A stretch of DNA of 39,368 nucleotides from the NCBI RefSeq assembly GCF_000298215.1, contig NZ_BAHD01000065.1:1-39368 (forward strand), read 5' to 3'. Below, piece after piece: positions 17,228 to 26,378 of the stretch. The stretch comes from Kineosphaera limosa NBRC 100340 (GTDB lineage: Bacteria > Actinomycetota > Actinomycetes > Actinomycetales > Dermatophilaceae). The notes beneath the pieces were generated by a model that saw nothing but the letters and a program-made list of their open reading frames with translations, was not told the DNA's origin and did no database searches. The number at the start of each line of letters is the position of its first letter. Position 1 is the first letter of the stretch. A program made the translations under genes and the position numbers.

Positions 17228-18439
17228 TCAGGCGACCGTGTGGCCGGGGCGTTCGTGCAGCGCGGTCATCGCCGCCGGCTGGTAGGCGCAGGTGGGGTCG
17301 GAGGCGAGCAGGTCGCCGGTGACCGCGTAGGCGTGGGAGCGGGAGCCGCCGCACACCTCCTTGAACTCGCACACCCCGCACTTGCCGGCGAACCGGGCCG
17401 GGTCGCGCAGGGAGCGCAGCAGCTCGCTCTCCCGGTAGATCTCCCGGAACCCCGAATCCTTGACGTTGCCGCAGCGGTGCGGCAGGAACCCCGAGGGGTA
17501 GACGTCGCCGTGGTGGTCGACGAACGAGAACCCCCGACCGGAGTTGACGTCGATCGGTGGCCGAGGCGGGCGGGTGCGGGTCGGGCGCTCGGCGAGGATC
17601 TGCTCGGAGGCCGCCCGCAACCGCTCGAACAGGGGGCCGTGCTCGATGGTCTCGCCGGTCTGGGCGGCCCGGGTGCGTTGGATGGCGACGCGTCGGTAGT
17701 GGGGCGCCTCGGTGGCCTTGACGGCGACCTTGTCGGAGATGTCGTACATCCAGTGCAGCACGTCTTCGACCTCGGGAGCACTGAGTGCCTGTAGCTGCTG
17801 GCCGCGGCCGGTGGGCACGAGGAAGAAGATGCTCCACAGGGAGGTCTGGGCGTCGAGCACGAGCCGCAGTAGCTGCGGGAATTCCTCGACGTTGGCGCGG
17901 GTGACCGTCGAGTTGATCTGCAGCCGGAAGCCGGCGTCCCGCACCTGCTGCGCCGCTTTGAGGGTCGCGTCGAACACGCCGGGAAAGCCGCGGAACGAGT
18001 CGTGGGTGGCGGCGCTGGCACCATCCAGCGAGAGCGACATCGCGCCCGCGCCGGCCTCGCGCAGGGTCGCGAGCACGTCGGGCTGCAGCCGTGGCGTCAC
18101 CGACGGGGAGAGCGCCATGTGCAGCCCGAGACCGTGGCCGTGCTCGACGAGTGCGGCCAGGTCGGGCCGTTCGAAGGGGTCGCCGCCGGTCAGCACGACG
18201 ATCGGATAGGGAGCGCCGAAGGCCGCGAGGTCGTCCAGCAGCGCTTTGCCTTGCTCGGTGCTCAGCTCGGCCGGGTCGCGGTGGTGTTGGGCGTCGGCGC
18301 GGCAGTGCCGGCAGACCAGGGCGCAGGCCCGCGTGACCTCCCAGATGACGATCATCGGCCGGTCGCCCGCGTCGTGCCGCAGCCGGCGCACCGCCCGCTG
18401 TCCGCGCATCGATGGGTCGCTTGTTGCCCCCGGGGTCAT
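17228..18439 (-). CDS. Radical SAM/SPASM domain protein, linked to a HemY-type oxidase gene
   Basis: A 403-aa radical SAM enzyme. The 4Fe-4S/SAM motif is C39-x3-C43-x2-C46 (CALVCRHC), with the GGDPFERPDL glycine motif after it. A C-terminal SPASM-type cluster (RCGNVKD, KCGVCEFKEVCGG and a last Cys in DPTCAYQP) should bind one or two auxiliary Fe-S clusters. It resembles the TIGR04053-type family near haem-related radical SAM proteins (AhbD/NirJ relatives), whose substrate is not settled. ATG 18439 is preferred (AAGGAC about 5 nt upstream); the frame is open further but overlaps the hemY 3' end. It lies 34 bp downstream of the oxidase gene, so a haem or porphyrin role is likely. Confidence 0.85.
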   Translation of the reverse strand: MTPGATSDPSMRGQRAVRRLRHDAGDRPMIVIWEVTRACALVCRHCRADAQHHRDPAELSTEQGKALLDDLAAFGAPYPIVVLTGGDPFERPDLAALVEHGHGLGLHMALSPSVTPRLQPDVLATLREAGAGAMSLSLDGASAATHDSFRGFPGVFDATLKAAQQVRDAGFRLQINSTVTRANVEEFPQLLRLVLDAQTSLWSIFFLVPTGRGQQLQALSAPEVEDVLHWMYDISDKVAVKATEAPHYRRVAIQRTRAAQTGETIEHGPLFERLRAASEQILAERPTRTRPPRPPIDVNSGRGFSFVDHHGDVYPSGFLPHRCGNVKDSGFREIYRESELLRSLRDPARFAGKCGVCEFKEVCGGSRSHAYAVTGDLLASDPTCAYQPAAMTALHERPGHTVA

Positions 18440-18473
18440 TCCTGTCCTTTCCGCGTCGCGCTCGCGGTCGTCG

Positions 18474-20096
18474 TCATGGGTTCTGGGTGGCTTCGGCCCG
18501 GTTGGCCGTGTCGTGCCCGGCCAACTGCTCGTGCACCGCCGCCGCGGCCTGCTGCGCCGAAGTGACACAGGAGGAGAGGCCGATGCCGTCGTACGAGGCT
18601 CCGGCGAGCGCCACTCCCGGCCATTCGCGGGCCAACTCGGCGCGCACTGACCGCAGCCGCGTGGGGTGCCCGACGGTCAGCTGCGGGATGCCGGTGCGCC
18701 AGCGGCGGACGACGACGTGCGTGGGTGTCGCAGTGATCCCCTCCAGCCGCGCGAGGTCCGCTCGCAGCCGCGTCACGAGCTCGTCGTCGCTGAGCAGGTC
18801 GATGACATCGGCCCCGGCCCGCCCGGCGGACATCCGCAGCAGGTACAGGTCGGGGTCGGTGTCGAGCTGCGGCCACTTGGTCGACAGATGGGTGACGGCC
18901 TTGAGCAGCGTGCCCGTGCCGCTGGGCACGAGCAGCCCGTTGCCGCGTAGCGCCGGCAGGTCGGCCACCGCCGTCCGCGGAAAGCCGAGAATGACCGTCG
19001 CCGTGCTCGCCTGCCGCGTTTCCCGCAGCAGCCGCGCCGCGCCCGCAACCTGCCCGACCGCCCATCGCGCCGCGACCGGCGCCGGCACCGCCAACACCAC
19101 CGCGTCGGCCTCGAACGTCGTCGTCTCGGTGCGCTCGGGTGCCGACTCGCTACGGGTAGCGATGAGTTGGTAGCAGCCGTCGGTCCTGGTGATCTCGGTG
19201 ACCACGGTGCTCGTGCGGATCGTTAGGCCGTCGGCGAGGGTGTCGACGAGGCGGACCATCCCCTCCGGCCAGGAGGCGAAGCCCGCGCTCGCGGCCGCGT
19301 GCCCTGAGGCCGTCGTCCGCGGTTGCGCTTGCTGCCCAGGGTTGCTGTTGCGACCGCGACCGTCGGCAGCGGGCGCAACCGTCGGCGAAAGGGGGCCGGC
19401 TGCCGGGGCGCCCTGGGCAGCCGGGGCGGCCGGGGCCTGCGCGGCGCGGCGGCTGCGGACCAGGGAGCTGCCGGAGGTGGCGGCGGGGACCAGCGAGGGG
19501 GCGCAGGCGCGCAGGCTCAAGCGGTCGACATCCCCGGAGTGCAGTCCGCCGAGCAGGGGGTCGACGAACGCGGCGGTGACCTGCCGACCGAACCGTCCGC
19601 TGACGAATGCGCCGACGGCGATATCGGAGTCGGGATCGGCGCTCAATCGCCCGACGCGGCTGGCGAGCAGGGGTTCGAGGGCGGCCCGCAGCAGCCCGGG
19701 CACGGTCATCACGCCGCTGCGCAGCACGGGCCGCAGCCGGGTCGGCCCGGCGGGCCCAACCCCCGCAGGCAGCGGCCGACGACCGCGGCGGGTCCACAGC
19801 CAGCTCGGATTGGTGCGGGCGGGCACGACATCGTCGGCCAGCCCGAGGTCACGGATGAGCGCCGCGGCCCCCGGCACAGCCAGGTGCAACGCCTCGGCAC
19901 CTACATCGACGGGCAACCCGGCGACATCAATCGTGTGTACCTGCCCACCAACGCGCCCAGACGCCTCCAGCACCACCACGTCGTGCCCCAGCTCCTGTAG
20001 CCGGCGCGCCGCCAACAGCCCTGACACCCCGGCCCCCACGACCACGACCCGACCTCGGCGCCCAGCGCCGGCCGACCCGGACCCCTGCGCGTCCAC
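18474..20096 (-). CDS. hemY: HemY-type protoporphyrinogen/coproporphyrinogen III oxidase
   Basis: A FAD-dependent oxidase of about 540 aa. The N-terminal dinucleotide fold is [17 protein letters not shown] with a following GRVGGQVHT. The C-terminal FAD segment is [23 protein letters not shown]. In actinobacteria this type (also called HemG or CgoX) oxidises coproporphyrinogen III in the coproporphyrin-dependent haem pathway. An Ala/Pro/Gln-rich low-complexity stretch of roughly 60 residues, beginning near [16 protein letters not shown], interrupts the fold and is probably disordered. GTG 20096 (AGGTGA upstream) is chosen; GTG 20126 is possible but overlaps a TAGGGT hexamer at 20125-20130 that may be the -10. 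First gene of a pair with the radical SAM protein. Confidence 0.88.
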   Translation of the reverse strand: MDAQGSGSAGAGRRGRVVVVGAGVSGLLAARRLQELGHDVVVLEASGRVGGQVHTIDVAGLPVDVGAEALHLAVPGAAALIRDLGLADDVVPARTNPSWLWTRRGRRPLPAGVGPAGPTRLRPVLRSGVMTVPGLLRAALEPLLASRVGRLSADPDSDIAVGAFVSGRFGRQVTAAFVDPLLGGLHSGDVDRLSLRACAPSLVPAATSGSSLVRSRRAAQAPAAPAAQGAPAAGPLSPTVAPAADGRGRNSNPGQQAQPRTTASGHAAASAGFASWPEGMVRLVDTLADGLTIRTSTVVTEITRTDGCYQLIATRSESAPERTETTTFEADAVVLAVPAPVAARWAVGQVAGAARLLRETRQASTATVILGFPRTAVADLPALRGNGLLVPSGTGTLLKAVTHLSTKWPQLDTDPDLYLLRMSAGRAGADVIDLLSDDELVTRLRADLARLEGITATPTHVVVRRWRTGIPQLTVGHPTRLRSVRAELAREWPGVALAGASYDGIGLSSCVTSAQQAAAAVHEQLAGHDTANRAEATQNP

Positions 20097-20207
20097 GCCA
20101 TCACCTGCCCATTCGTCTCCCGCCACCCTACGACCCCGCCGAAACGGCCCCTGCAGGGCATCGCGCCACGTCGACGCTGGCTCCCGCCGGCAGAAGCCGC
20201 CGTTCCT

Positions 20208-20213
20208 TATGCT
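20208..20213 (+). promoter_or_regulatory. Candidate -10 (TATGCT) for the ABC transporter genes
   Basis: TATGCT lies about 54 nt before the ATPase start in the 171-bp divergent gap shared with hemY. No convincing -35 is present. Confidence 0.3.
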
Positions 20214-20267
20214 GTTTCTCGGGGTGGGACCCGCACGCGCCGCGGCGGGAACGATAAGGACGTCGCC

Positions 20268-21020
20268 GTGACAATCGCACTGGACCAGGGCTGGCTCGCG
20301 CGGGACCGCGCAGACGTACTCCGCGACGTGTCACTGGCCCTGACTCCTGGCGTCACGGTGCTGCTCGGAGCCAACGGGGCCGGTAAATCGACACTGATGG
20401 CGGCACTCCTGGGGTTGCGGCCACTGTCGAAAGGCTCGGTGCGCTGGCGCGGGAGCCGTGTCACAGACCGCGCCCAGTGGCAGCAGTTACGCCGCCACAC
20501 GGGGTGGCTTCCGCAGGGGTTCGGATTTCCGCCCGCCATGACCGTGGCAGATTTCGTGGTTTACGCGGCCTGGCTCAAAGAGGTGCCCACCCGTGAGGCG
20601 GAAGAGTTGTGCGCCGAGGCCCTTGACGTGACACAGATGGCTGCCCTGCGCGGACGCCGTCTCGGCAGCATTTCCGGGGGTGAGCGACAGCGTGCCGGAA
20701 TGGCCGCGGCGCTCGTTTCCCAACCAGCAGTGCTGCTGTTGGACGAACCGACATCGGGCCTGGACCCCATCCAGCGCGCCCGATTCCACGAAGCGCTGCA
20801 GCGGCTGACCGGCGCGGGCGCAGACACAGGCCCACGGGTCAGCGTGCTGCTGTCGACGCACCTCTTCGAAGACGCCGCCGCAACCGCCGATCGCATTGTC
20901 GTGCTGCGGGCGGGCAGCGTTGCCCTGACTCTCGAGCGCTGTGACCTGACGTCGCCCGGAGGCGAACTGACGGTGGAAGCGGTGCGTCAGGCGACCGTGG
21001 CCTTCATGGAGCCCGTGTGA
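20268..21020 (+). CDS. ABC transporter ATP-binding protein
   Basis: A 250-aa ATPase with Walker [10 protein letters not shown] (residues about 36-44), Q-loop near LPQGFGFPP, signature SISGGERQR, Walker [10 protein letters not shown] and switch His in [12 protein letters not shown] 20268 follows AAGGA at 7 nt. It is the first of three tightly spaced genes; its stop overlaps the start of the next. The type matches exporters of the ABC-2/CcmA class. The partner membrane proteins are not of a family I recognise, so the substrate (peptide, lipid or drug) is unknown. Confidence 0.93.
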   Translation: MTIALDQGWLARDRADVLRDVSLALTPGVTVLLGANGAGKSTLMAALLGLRPLSKGSVRWRGSRVTDRAQWQQLRRHTGWLPQGFGFPPAMTVADFVVYAAWLKEVPTREAEELCAEALDVTQMAALRGRRLGSISGGERQRAGMAAALVSQPAVLLLDEPTSGLDPIQRARFHEALQRLTGAGADTGPRVSVLLSTHLFEDAAATADRIVVLRAGSVALTLERCDLTSPGGELTVEAVRQATVAFMEPV

Positions 21021-22333
21021 TGCGCAGTCCGTGGCGCGGCCGTACGCTCCTGGCTCGCCCAGAGATTGCTGGAATCACGTGGGGGGCTGTGTTCTTCGGA
21101 GTCGGCCTGCTCGTGATGACCGATCAGCGGGCCTCCTGGCAGGGCTGGTTGCCCGCCCTCTGGGCGCGCTCCACGACCATGACGATCCTGGGCGCCCCGC
21201 TGACCGCGATGGTGGCCGCCTACCTCTTCTCGGGGCCGCGGCAACTGGGCCTGGTGTCGTGGTTGCGCGCGTCGGGCGCATCCTTGCGACGCACCCTGGT
21301 GCCCCTGCTAGCGCTCGCCTGGGTGCCGGCGGTCTGCGCATACGTCCTCGTGGTGCTGACCCTCATCGGGCAAGGTGCCCTCGCCGAAGGTTGGGGCGGT
21401 TTGACTCCCCAGGCGGCTCTCGTGTCGGTCAGCGTGGCCGCCTACCTCGCGCTGGCCGCGGTTGTCGGCGGAGGGCTCGGCTGGTTGCTGCCGCGGTGGC
21501 TGGCGGTCGGCCTGGCCGGCATCGTGTGCTACCTGGTCTACGGAGCGCCGATCTATGCCCTGCCCTGGAGCGATAGCCCCCTCACACAGGCGGTTCTGGC
21601 GAGCGCGCATGTGGCCGGCACCTACGACTGGAGCATCCAGGTAGCCGCGCCGACGGTGCTGCTGCTGACCGCCGCGTTGTATACGTCCCTGGCGGTGGCG
21701 CTGTGGAGCGCGCTGACCGGTGGGCGTCGGGGCCTGGCCGCCTGGCTGGGCGCTGCGCTGTCCTTGTCCGCGCTGACCTGGACCGCCGGCAGCGCCTCCG
21801 CGATCCCGCACAGCCAGGACGCGACCTGCATCGATGGGCACCCCCAGGTCTGCATGTCAACCTCGTTCAAGGCGGTACTCCCCGGCTTCGCTCAGTTGGT
21901 ACAGAGCGAAATGCCGTCGTTCCCGCCCGGAATGCGCCCACATCAGGTGTGGTCCGACGACCTGATGTCGCTGCAGGAGCCGCCGCCGGGCGTGTTCGTC
22001 TTCAGCCCGAGCGATGGCAAGACCATGCCGTCGCGCACGCTGAACTCCGCTGACACGACGGCCAGGTTGCTGCCTGCGCTCATCGACGTCAGGTGCGGGC
22101 CGACCGCCACCGCCACCGACGAGCGCGCCTGGGCCGAGGTGTATGCGTACTGGACGCTTCGGCACGGGCTGGACCTCGACGGGGGCAACTACATCGGTGA
22201 GGGCGGTGTCGCTCTGCTCCCGGATGCCTCGATCGCTATCGCCGACGCCACGGCGGTGCTCTCCCATCCCGATGCGGATCAAGGGACCTGGCTCGCCGAA
22301 CGCCTGCGGGCTCTGGGCTGCCCGACCGGATAA
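21020..22333 (+). CDS. ABC transporter membrane subunit with large extracytoplasmic C-terminal domain
   Basis: A 437-aa protein. The first 260 residues hold about six hydrophobic segments (for example ITWGAVFFGVGLLVMT and VAAYLALAAVVGGGLGWLL). After the last helix a hydrophilic domain of about 170 residues follows, with four cysteines that could form disulfides (CIDGHPQVC, RCGPT, LGCPTG). This domain would face the outside. No family is recognised. ATG 21020 overlaps the ATPase TGA by one base; GTG 21017 in the same frame is an alternative with a 4-bp overlap. The overlap with the ATPase gene makes it the likely permease partner. Confidence 0.75.
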   Translation: MRSPWRGRTLLARPEIAGITWGAVFFGVGLLVMTDQRASWQGWLPALWARSTTMTILGAPLTAMVAAYLFSGPRQLGLVSWLRASGASLRRTLVPLLALAWVPAVCAYVLVVLTLIGQGALAEGWGGLTPQAALVSVSVAAYLALAAVVGGGLGWLLPRWLAVGLAGIVCYLVYGAPIYALPWSDSPLTQAVLASAHVAGTYDWSIQVAAPTVLLLTAALYTSLAVALWSALTGGRRGLAAWLGAALSLSALTWTAGSASAIPHSQDATCIDGHPQVCMSTSFKAVLPGFAQLVQSEMPSFPPGMRPHQVWSDDLMSLQEPPPGVFVFSPSDGKTMPSRTLNSADTTARLLPALIDVRCGPTATATDERAWAEVYAYWTLRHGLDLDGGNYIGEGGVALLPDASIAIADATAVLSHPDADQGTWLAERLRALGCPTG

Positions 22334-22336
22334 CCG

Positions 22337-22963
22337 ATGCTCACCAGCGCCACAGTCACGTTCGGCAGATTCCTGCGAGCCCATGGATGGACCTGGCCGT
22401 GGGCCGGGCTGCTGCTCGCCGTCGCCGCGGCAGCCGGGGCGACCCAGTGGGTCACCCTCCCCGCCATCTACCCCGAGCGAGAACCGGTGGAGACGCTGGA
22501 GACCATCGGCACCCTCTTCGCCCTGCCGCTGGCCGCAGGAATCGCGGTGCTCTTCACCCCGCGCTGTCCGGAGCTTCAGGCTGTAGCCAGCGCGCGGTTG
22601 TGGCCGGCGCGGGTTGCCCTCGTGCTGCTGGCCGCCGTGCTCTGCCTCGCCGCGTGCGCCTTCGTGACGGCGCTCGGACCCCCGATGCTGACCTTCGACG
22701 CTGTCACGCGCACTTACGCGCTCATCGTCGGAGCGCACCTCGTGGGCATGGTGTTGCGCGGCCCCGGCGGCGGGTATGTGGCCAGCATCGTCTTCGTCGC
22801 GGTCCAGTCCTTTCCAGGGTTCCTGCCCTGGCGCGTCAACCTGCTCTTCAACCCCGCCCTGGCCGAGGGCGCGTGGGTCGTTGTCGGTACGACGTGGGCA
22901 TTCGTCGCATTGCTGTGGCTCGCTGGAGTGCCGCGTTGGCGAGCCGGGCCGAATGGGGGGTGA
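22337..22963 (+). CDS. Hydrophobic membrane protein, second ABC permease candidate
   Basis: A 208-aa protein with about five or six predicted membrane helices (such as WAGLLLAVAAAAGA, LFALPLAAGIAVLF, VALVLLAAVLCLAACAFV and WVVVGTTWAFVALLWLAGV). It begins 3 bp after the preceding stop and probably forms the transporter with the two genes before it. No named family is recognised. The 207 bp after it, up to the PAP2 gene, contain no convincing gene. Confidence 0.7.
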   Translation: MLTSATVTFGRFLRAHGWTWPWAGLLLAVAAAAGATQWVTLPAIYPEREPVETLETIGTLFALPLAAGIAVLFTPRCPELQAVASARLWPARVALVLLAAVLCLAACAFVTALGPPMLTFDAVTRTYALIVGAHLVGMVLRGPGGGYVASIVFVAVQSFPGFLPWRVNLLFNPALAEGAWVVVGTTWAFVALLWLAGVPRWRAGPNGG

Positions 22964-23170
22964 TGCAGGCCCCAATATCGTTGGCGCGGAAGCGGTGTTC
23001 GGCTGCCGTACCCTGGGAGGCGGCTGTGGGGGAGCCGTCCGCTCGGGGCATCCGCAGACGTCCCCTGATCACGCCCGCTGGGCGGGTCGAGGCCGCCTGC
23101 GAGGTGTTGCCCAGGCGACGGCCAGCGCTAGTTCAGCGAAGCACCCGGGGGAGCGGGGAGAATCGAACGG

Positions 23171-24268
23171 ATGGAGTCCGTGCAGTCTTGGGAGTCACGC
23201 GAGCCTTCGGGGCGCCGCGAGGCCGTGTCCGGTGATCGCCGGCACGGCCGCGAGCGCGCCGTGGCGGTGCTGTCGACCCTGCTCATCGTCCTCGGCGGCC
23301 TGACGGTTGCCGGGTTGACGATGCTCGTGGTCTGGACCCACCTGGGGCAGCGCGCCGACGAACGCTCGCTGTGGTCGATCGCGGTGCCGGCGCAGTTCCG
23401 GGCCTTCATCCACGCCTGGCTGGATGTCGTGAGCCTGGAGTTCATCGCGTTGGCCGTCGGGGTGTCGGTACTCCTGGCGCTCCTGCGTCGGCGACCCCGT
23501 GCGGCCCTGGCGGCGCTCGTCGTCGTCGCCGGCGCGAACATCACCACCCAGATTCTCAAGGCCGCCATCCCGCGCCCCGAGTACGGCGTCGGCAACGCGA
23601 TGAACAGCCTGCCCAGCGGGCACACGACCGTCATGGCCAGCCTGGCTCTCGCCCTCCTCTTCACCGCCGGGCGCCCGCTGCGGCCGCTGCTCGTCGTGTT
23701 CGTCAGCGCGGCCGCCACCTTCACCGGGGCCGCCACCGTCATCGAACGCTGGCACCGCCCCAGCGACGTCATCGCGGCTCTGGGCGTCTGCGCCGCGTGG
23801 GCGGGCGTGGCCGGGCTGCTCGGGTTGCTACCGAGGGGCCGCGCGCGCGGTGCGGGCGGCGGGCCGGCCGGGATGTCGAGCGCGCGAGTTACGGGCGACC
23901 GGATGTCGAGCGGTCGGGTTGCGAAGCGTCGAGGGATCCGCGTCGGGACGTACCTGCTGTGCGGCGTCCTTGGTGCCGTCGGCGTCGGGGCGCTGCTGAT
24001 CGTCGGCGGGCTCGTGGCCCACGGGGAGCCGTCCAACGTGATTGTCGGCGGTGTCATGCTGACCGCCACTGGCCTCACCGGGGCGCTGCTGGCCGCGCTC
24101 GTCGGGATGACCTTGGACGCCCAGGACGCGCTCGACCAGGCGCGGATGTGGCAGCCGGAACTCGACCCGGAGCGCCCCGAGCCCGGCGGGTCGACCCCGC
24201 CATCGGACCCCTGGCGCAGGCGTGGTCCCGCAGCCGGCTCGTGGGAATCGAGGACGTCGATAGGCTGA
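23171..24268 (+). CDS. PAP2-family phosphatase, membrane bound
   Basis: A 365-aa integral membrane protein with the PAP2 phosphatase motifs in order: KAAIPRPEYG, SLPSGHTTVMAS and ERWHRPSDV. These build the phosphohistidine active site acting on lipid phosphates, possibly undecaprenyl pyrophosphate recycling. After the PAP2 domain (to about residue 220) come two further membrane helices and a charged C-terminal tail (LDPERPEPGGSTPP). ATG 23171 is preceded by GGGGAGA. Its 3' end contains the -10 element of murT, so the two genes are tightly packed, consistent with a shared role in cell-wall precursors. Confidence 0.88.
   Translation: MESVQSWESREPSGRREAVSGDRRHGRERAVAVLSTLLIVLGGLTVAGLTMLVVWTHLGQRADERSLWSIAVPAQFRAFIHAWLDVVSLEFIALAVGVSVLLALLRRRPRAALAALVVVAGANITTQILKAAIPRPEYGVGNAMNSLPSGHTTVMASLALALLFTAGRPLRPLLVVFVSAAATFTGAATVIERWHRPSDVIAALGVCAAWAGVAGLLGLLPRGRARGAGGGPAGMSSARVTGDRMSSGRVAKRRGIRVGTYLLCGVLGAVGVGALLIVGGLVAHGEPSNVIVGGVMLTATGLTGALLAALVGMTLDAQDALDQARMWQPELDPERPEPGGSTPPSDPWRRRGPAAGSWESRTSIG
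24261..24266 (+). promoter_or_regulatory. -10 hexamer of leaderless murT promoter (TAGGCT)
   Basis: TAGGCT ends 7 nt before GTG 24274 and overlaps the PAP2 stop codon. Confidence 0.5.
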
Positions 24269-24273
24269 CGCCT

Positions 24274-25584
24274 GTGCTTCGACCCCTCATCGCGACCGTG
24301 GCCGGCAAGGCGGCGCGCGCGGCCACCCGCCTCAAGGGCGGCGGCTCGGCGCTGCCGGGCCTGGTCGCCGAACGCCTCGACCCGCGCTTTCTGGCGCACG
24401 CGCTGGAGGATGTGCGCGGCGGCATCGTCGTCGTCTCCGGCACCAACGGCAAGACGACGACCACCAAGATGCTCACCGCGGTGCTGCGCGAGCACGGTCT
24501 GAACGTCTTCAGCAACCCCACGGGCAGCAACTTCACCCGCGGCGTGATCTCCGCGATGCTGCCGCAGCTGCCGATCAGCGGCCGGCTGTCTGCCGACGTC
24601 GCGGTCCTCGAACTCGACGAGGCGCACGCCCTGCGGTTCGCCGACGCCGTCACCCCCACGCACGCGCTGCTGCTCAACGTCGCCCGCGACCAACTCGACC
24701 GGTTCGCCGAGATCGACCACACGGCCAAGCTGCTCGCCCAACTCGCGGCCCGCACCAGCGAGGCGGTCGTGCTCAACCGCGACGACTCCTTCGTCTCCCG
24801 GATCGCCGGCGAACCCGAGGTGCCGCCGGCCACGTACTTCGGGCTCGACGACTCCATGCGCGACCGTCTCGAGGAGCTGCAGGAGGCCGACGTGCGCTTC
24901 GACGACGAGGCGCAACTGCCGGCCGTCGGGCCCGGCGACGGGCTGCTGCGGGAACTGAACGAACGCGACTTCGAGGTGACTTTCGGCGATCAGTCGCAGG
25001 TCGGGCCGCTGCGGCTGCGCCAGCGGGGCCTGGCCGCGATGATCAACGCGACGGCCGCCGTCACGATGGCCCGTCGCCTCCTGGGCGAGGGCTTCGACCA
25101 GGCGGCTACCGAGCGGGCGCTGCGCACCGTAGCCCCGCCGTTCGGCCGCGGCGAGGTCATCGACTGCGGCGGCCAGCCGTTGGAGCTCGTGCTCGTCAAG
25201 AACCCCGCCGGCTTCACTGTCGCCCTGCACACGTACGGGTCGACACCGGTGGCCACGATGGTCGCCATCAACGACAACTACGCCGACGGGCGCGACGTCT
25301 CCTGGCTCTACGACGTCTCGTTCGCCTCCCTGGTCGATCGGGGGGTGGCCGTGACCAGCGGGGTGCGCGCCTACGACATGGCGTTGCGGCTGTACTACGA
25401 CGATGTGGCCACCGAGCACATCGAGCCCAACCTGATTGCGGCCCTGGACCACCTGCTGGCCACCCACCCCGACGAGCCGAAGCGCATCTTCTGCACGTAC
25501 ACGGCGATGATGGCGCTGCGGCGCACCCTCGCCGAACGGTACGACCTGGCGGATTTCGGCGAGGAGGCGAAGCAGGCGTCATGA
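24274..25584 (+). CDS. murT: Lipid II isoglutaminyl synthase, Mur ligase-like subunit MurT
   Basis: A 436-aa Mur-ligase-like protein that with GatD amidates the D-Glu of lipid II to D-isoglutamine. It has the ATP loop GTNGKTTT at 56-63, the LELDEAHALR region and the C-terminal MurT domain with WLYDVSF (Asp347), probably the Asp that completes the GatD triad. There is no cysteine between residues 60 and 290, so the Cys4 zinc ribbon known in staphylococcal and streptococcal MurT is missing. GTG 24274 fits the leaderless promoter. The stop overlaps the gatD start (ATGA). Confidence 0.93.
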   Translation: MLRPLIATVAGKAARAATRLKGGGSALPGLVAERLDPRFLAHALEDVRGGIVVVSGTNGKTTTTKMLTAVLREHGLNVFSNPTGSNFTRGVISAMLPQLPISGRLSADVAVLELDEAHALRFADAVTPTHALLLNVARDQLDRFAEIDHTAKLLAQLAARTSEAVVLNRDDSFVSRIAGEPEVPPATYFGLDDSMRDRLEELQEADVRFDDEAQLPAVGPGDGLLRELNERDFEVTFGDQSQVGPLRLRQRGLAAMINATAAVTMARRLLGEGFDQAATERALRTVAPPFGRGEVIDCGGQPLELVLVKNPAGFTVALHTYGSTPVATMVAINDNYADGRDVSWLYDVSFASLVDRGVAVTSGVRAYDMALRLYYDDVATEHIEPNLIAALDHLLATHPDEPKRIFCTYTAMMALRRTLAERYDLADFGEEAKQAS

Positions 25585-26354
25585 GCTCTGAGACTCTCAA
25601 AGCCCACGGGGCGAGCAAGGGCACGATCCGGCTCGTGCACCTGTATCCGCGCGAAATGAGCATCTACGGCGACCTCGGCAACACCCGCTGCCTGGCCACC
25701 CGGCTGCGCCGGCACCGCTACGACGTCGAGTTGGTCGAGCACCACCCCGGCAACCCCCTGGATGCCGACGCGCACCTCATCCTCGGCGGCGGCGGGCAGG
25801 ACTCGGGGCAGGCGCGCGTCGAGGATGACCTGGAGGCCAACGCCGACCTGCTGCGCTCGCTCGCCGACGACGGCACCCCGATGCTCATGATCTGCGGCAT
25901 GTACCAGTTGTTCGGCAACGACTTCACGACGGTCGAGGGCAAGCGGCTGCCCGGCCTGGGCATTCTCGACGTGACCACCCGCGGCAACGAGGTGCGGATG
26001 ATCGGACCGGTCGTCTTGTCGACTCCGCACGGGGATGTCGTCGGGTACGAAAACCACTCGGGGTCAACGACGTTGGGTTCTGGGCAGGAGCCCTTCGGGC
26101 AGGTGCGTCACGGCCAGGGCAACAACGGTGCCGACCAGACCGAAGGCGCCCGGCGGGGCAACGTCTACGGCACCTACCTGCACGGCCCGGTGCTGCCGGC
26201 CAACACCGCGTTCGCCGACGCCCTCATCGGCGCCGCCGTCGACCGGGCCCTGCCCGGCGGCTTCGAGCCCGAGGACCTCGACGACCACATCGCCCACGAG
26301 GCCCAACGCCGCCAGATCGATCGCCTCCTGTCGGGCCGCAACAAACCCCGCTGA
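25581..26354 (+). CDS. gatD: Lipid II isoglutaminyl synthase, glutaminase subunit GatD
   Basis: A 257-aa class I glutamine amidotransferase-like protein (CobB/CobQ-type) that feeds ammonia to MurT. The nucleophile is Cys105 (MLMICGMYQLFG) and the triad His is His201 (GTYLHGPVLP); GGGGQDSGQ (70-78) forms the oxyanion region. The 4-bp overlap with murT argues for coupled synthesis of a 1:1 complex. About 14 N-terminal residues precede the first strand. It is convergent with the flippase-like gene across 24 bp. Confidence 0.94.
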   Translation: MSSETLKAHGASKGTIRLVHLYPREMSIYGDLGNTRCLATRLRRHRYDVELVEHHPGNPLDADAHLILGGGGQDSGQARVEDDLEANADLLRSLADDGTPMLMICGMYQLFGNDFTTVEGKRLPGLGILDVTTRGNEVRMIGPVVLSTPHGDVVGYENHSGSTTLGSGQEPFGQVRHGQGNNGADQTEGARRGNVYGTYLHGPVLPANTAFADALIGAAVDRALPGGFEPEDLDDHIAHEAQRRQIDRLLSGRNKPR

Positions 26355-26378
26355 CCTGCCGAAAGCGAGTTTGCTGGG

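Noticed and set aside
20125-20130. TAGGGT as a leaderless -10 for hemY at GTG 20126
   Set aside because: The hexamer overlaps that GTG, so it cannot serve it. It may instead drive transcription for the start at GTG 20096.
23026-23235. Small open frame between the ABC genes and PAP2 (starts GTG 23026)
   Set aside because: It overlaps the PAP2 start, is Arg-rich, and has no recognisable domain; a TACCCT upstream is at the wrong distance for a leaderless gene.
23128-25467. 779-codon open frame antisense to the PAP2 and murT genes
   Set aside because: Both genes on the plus strand have full motif support; the antisense frame has low-complexity composition and no family features.
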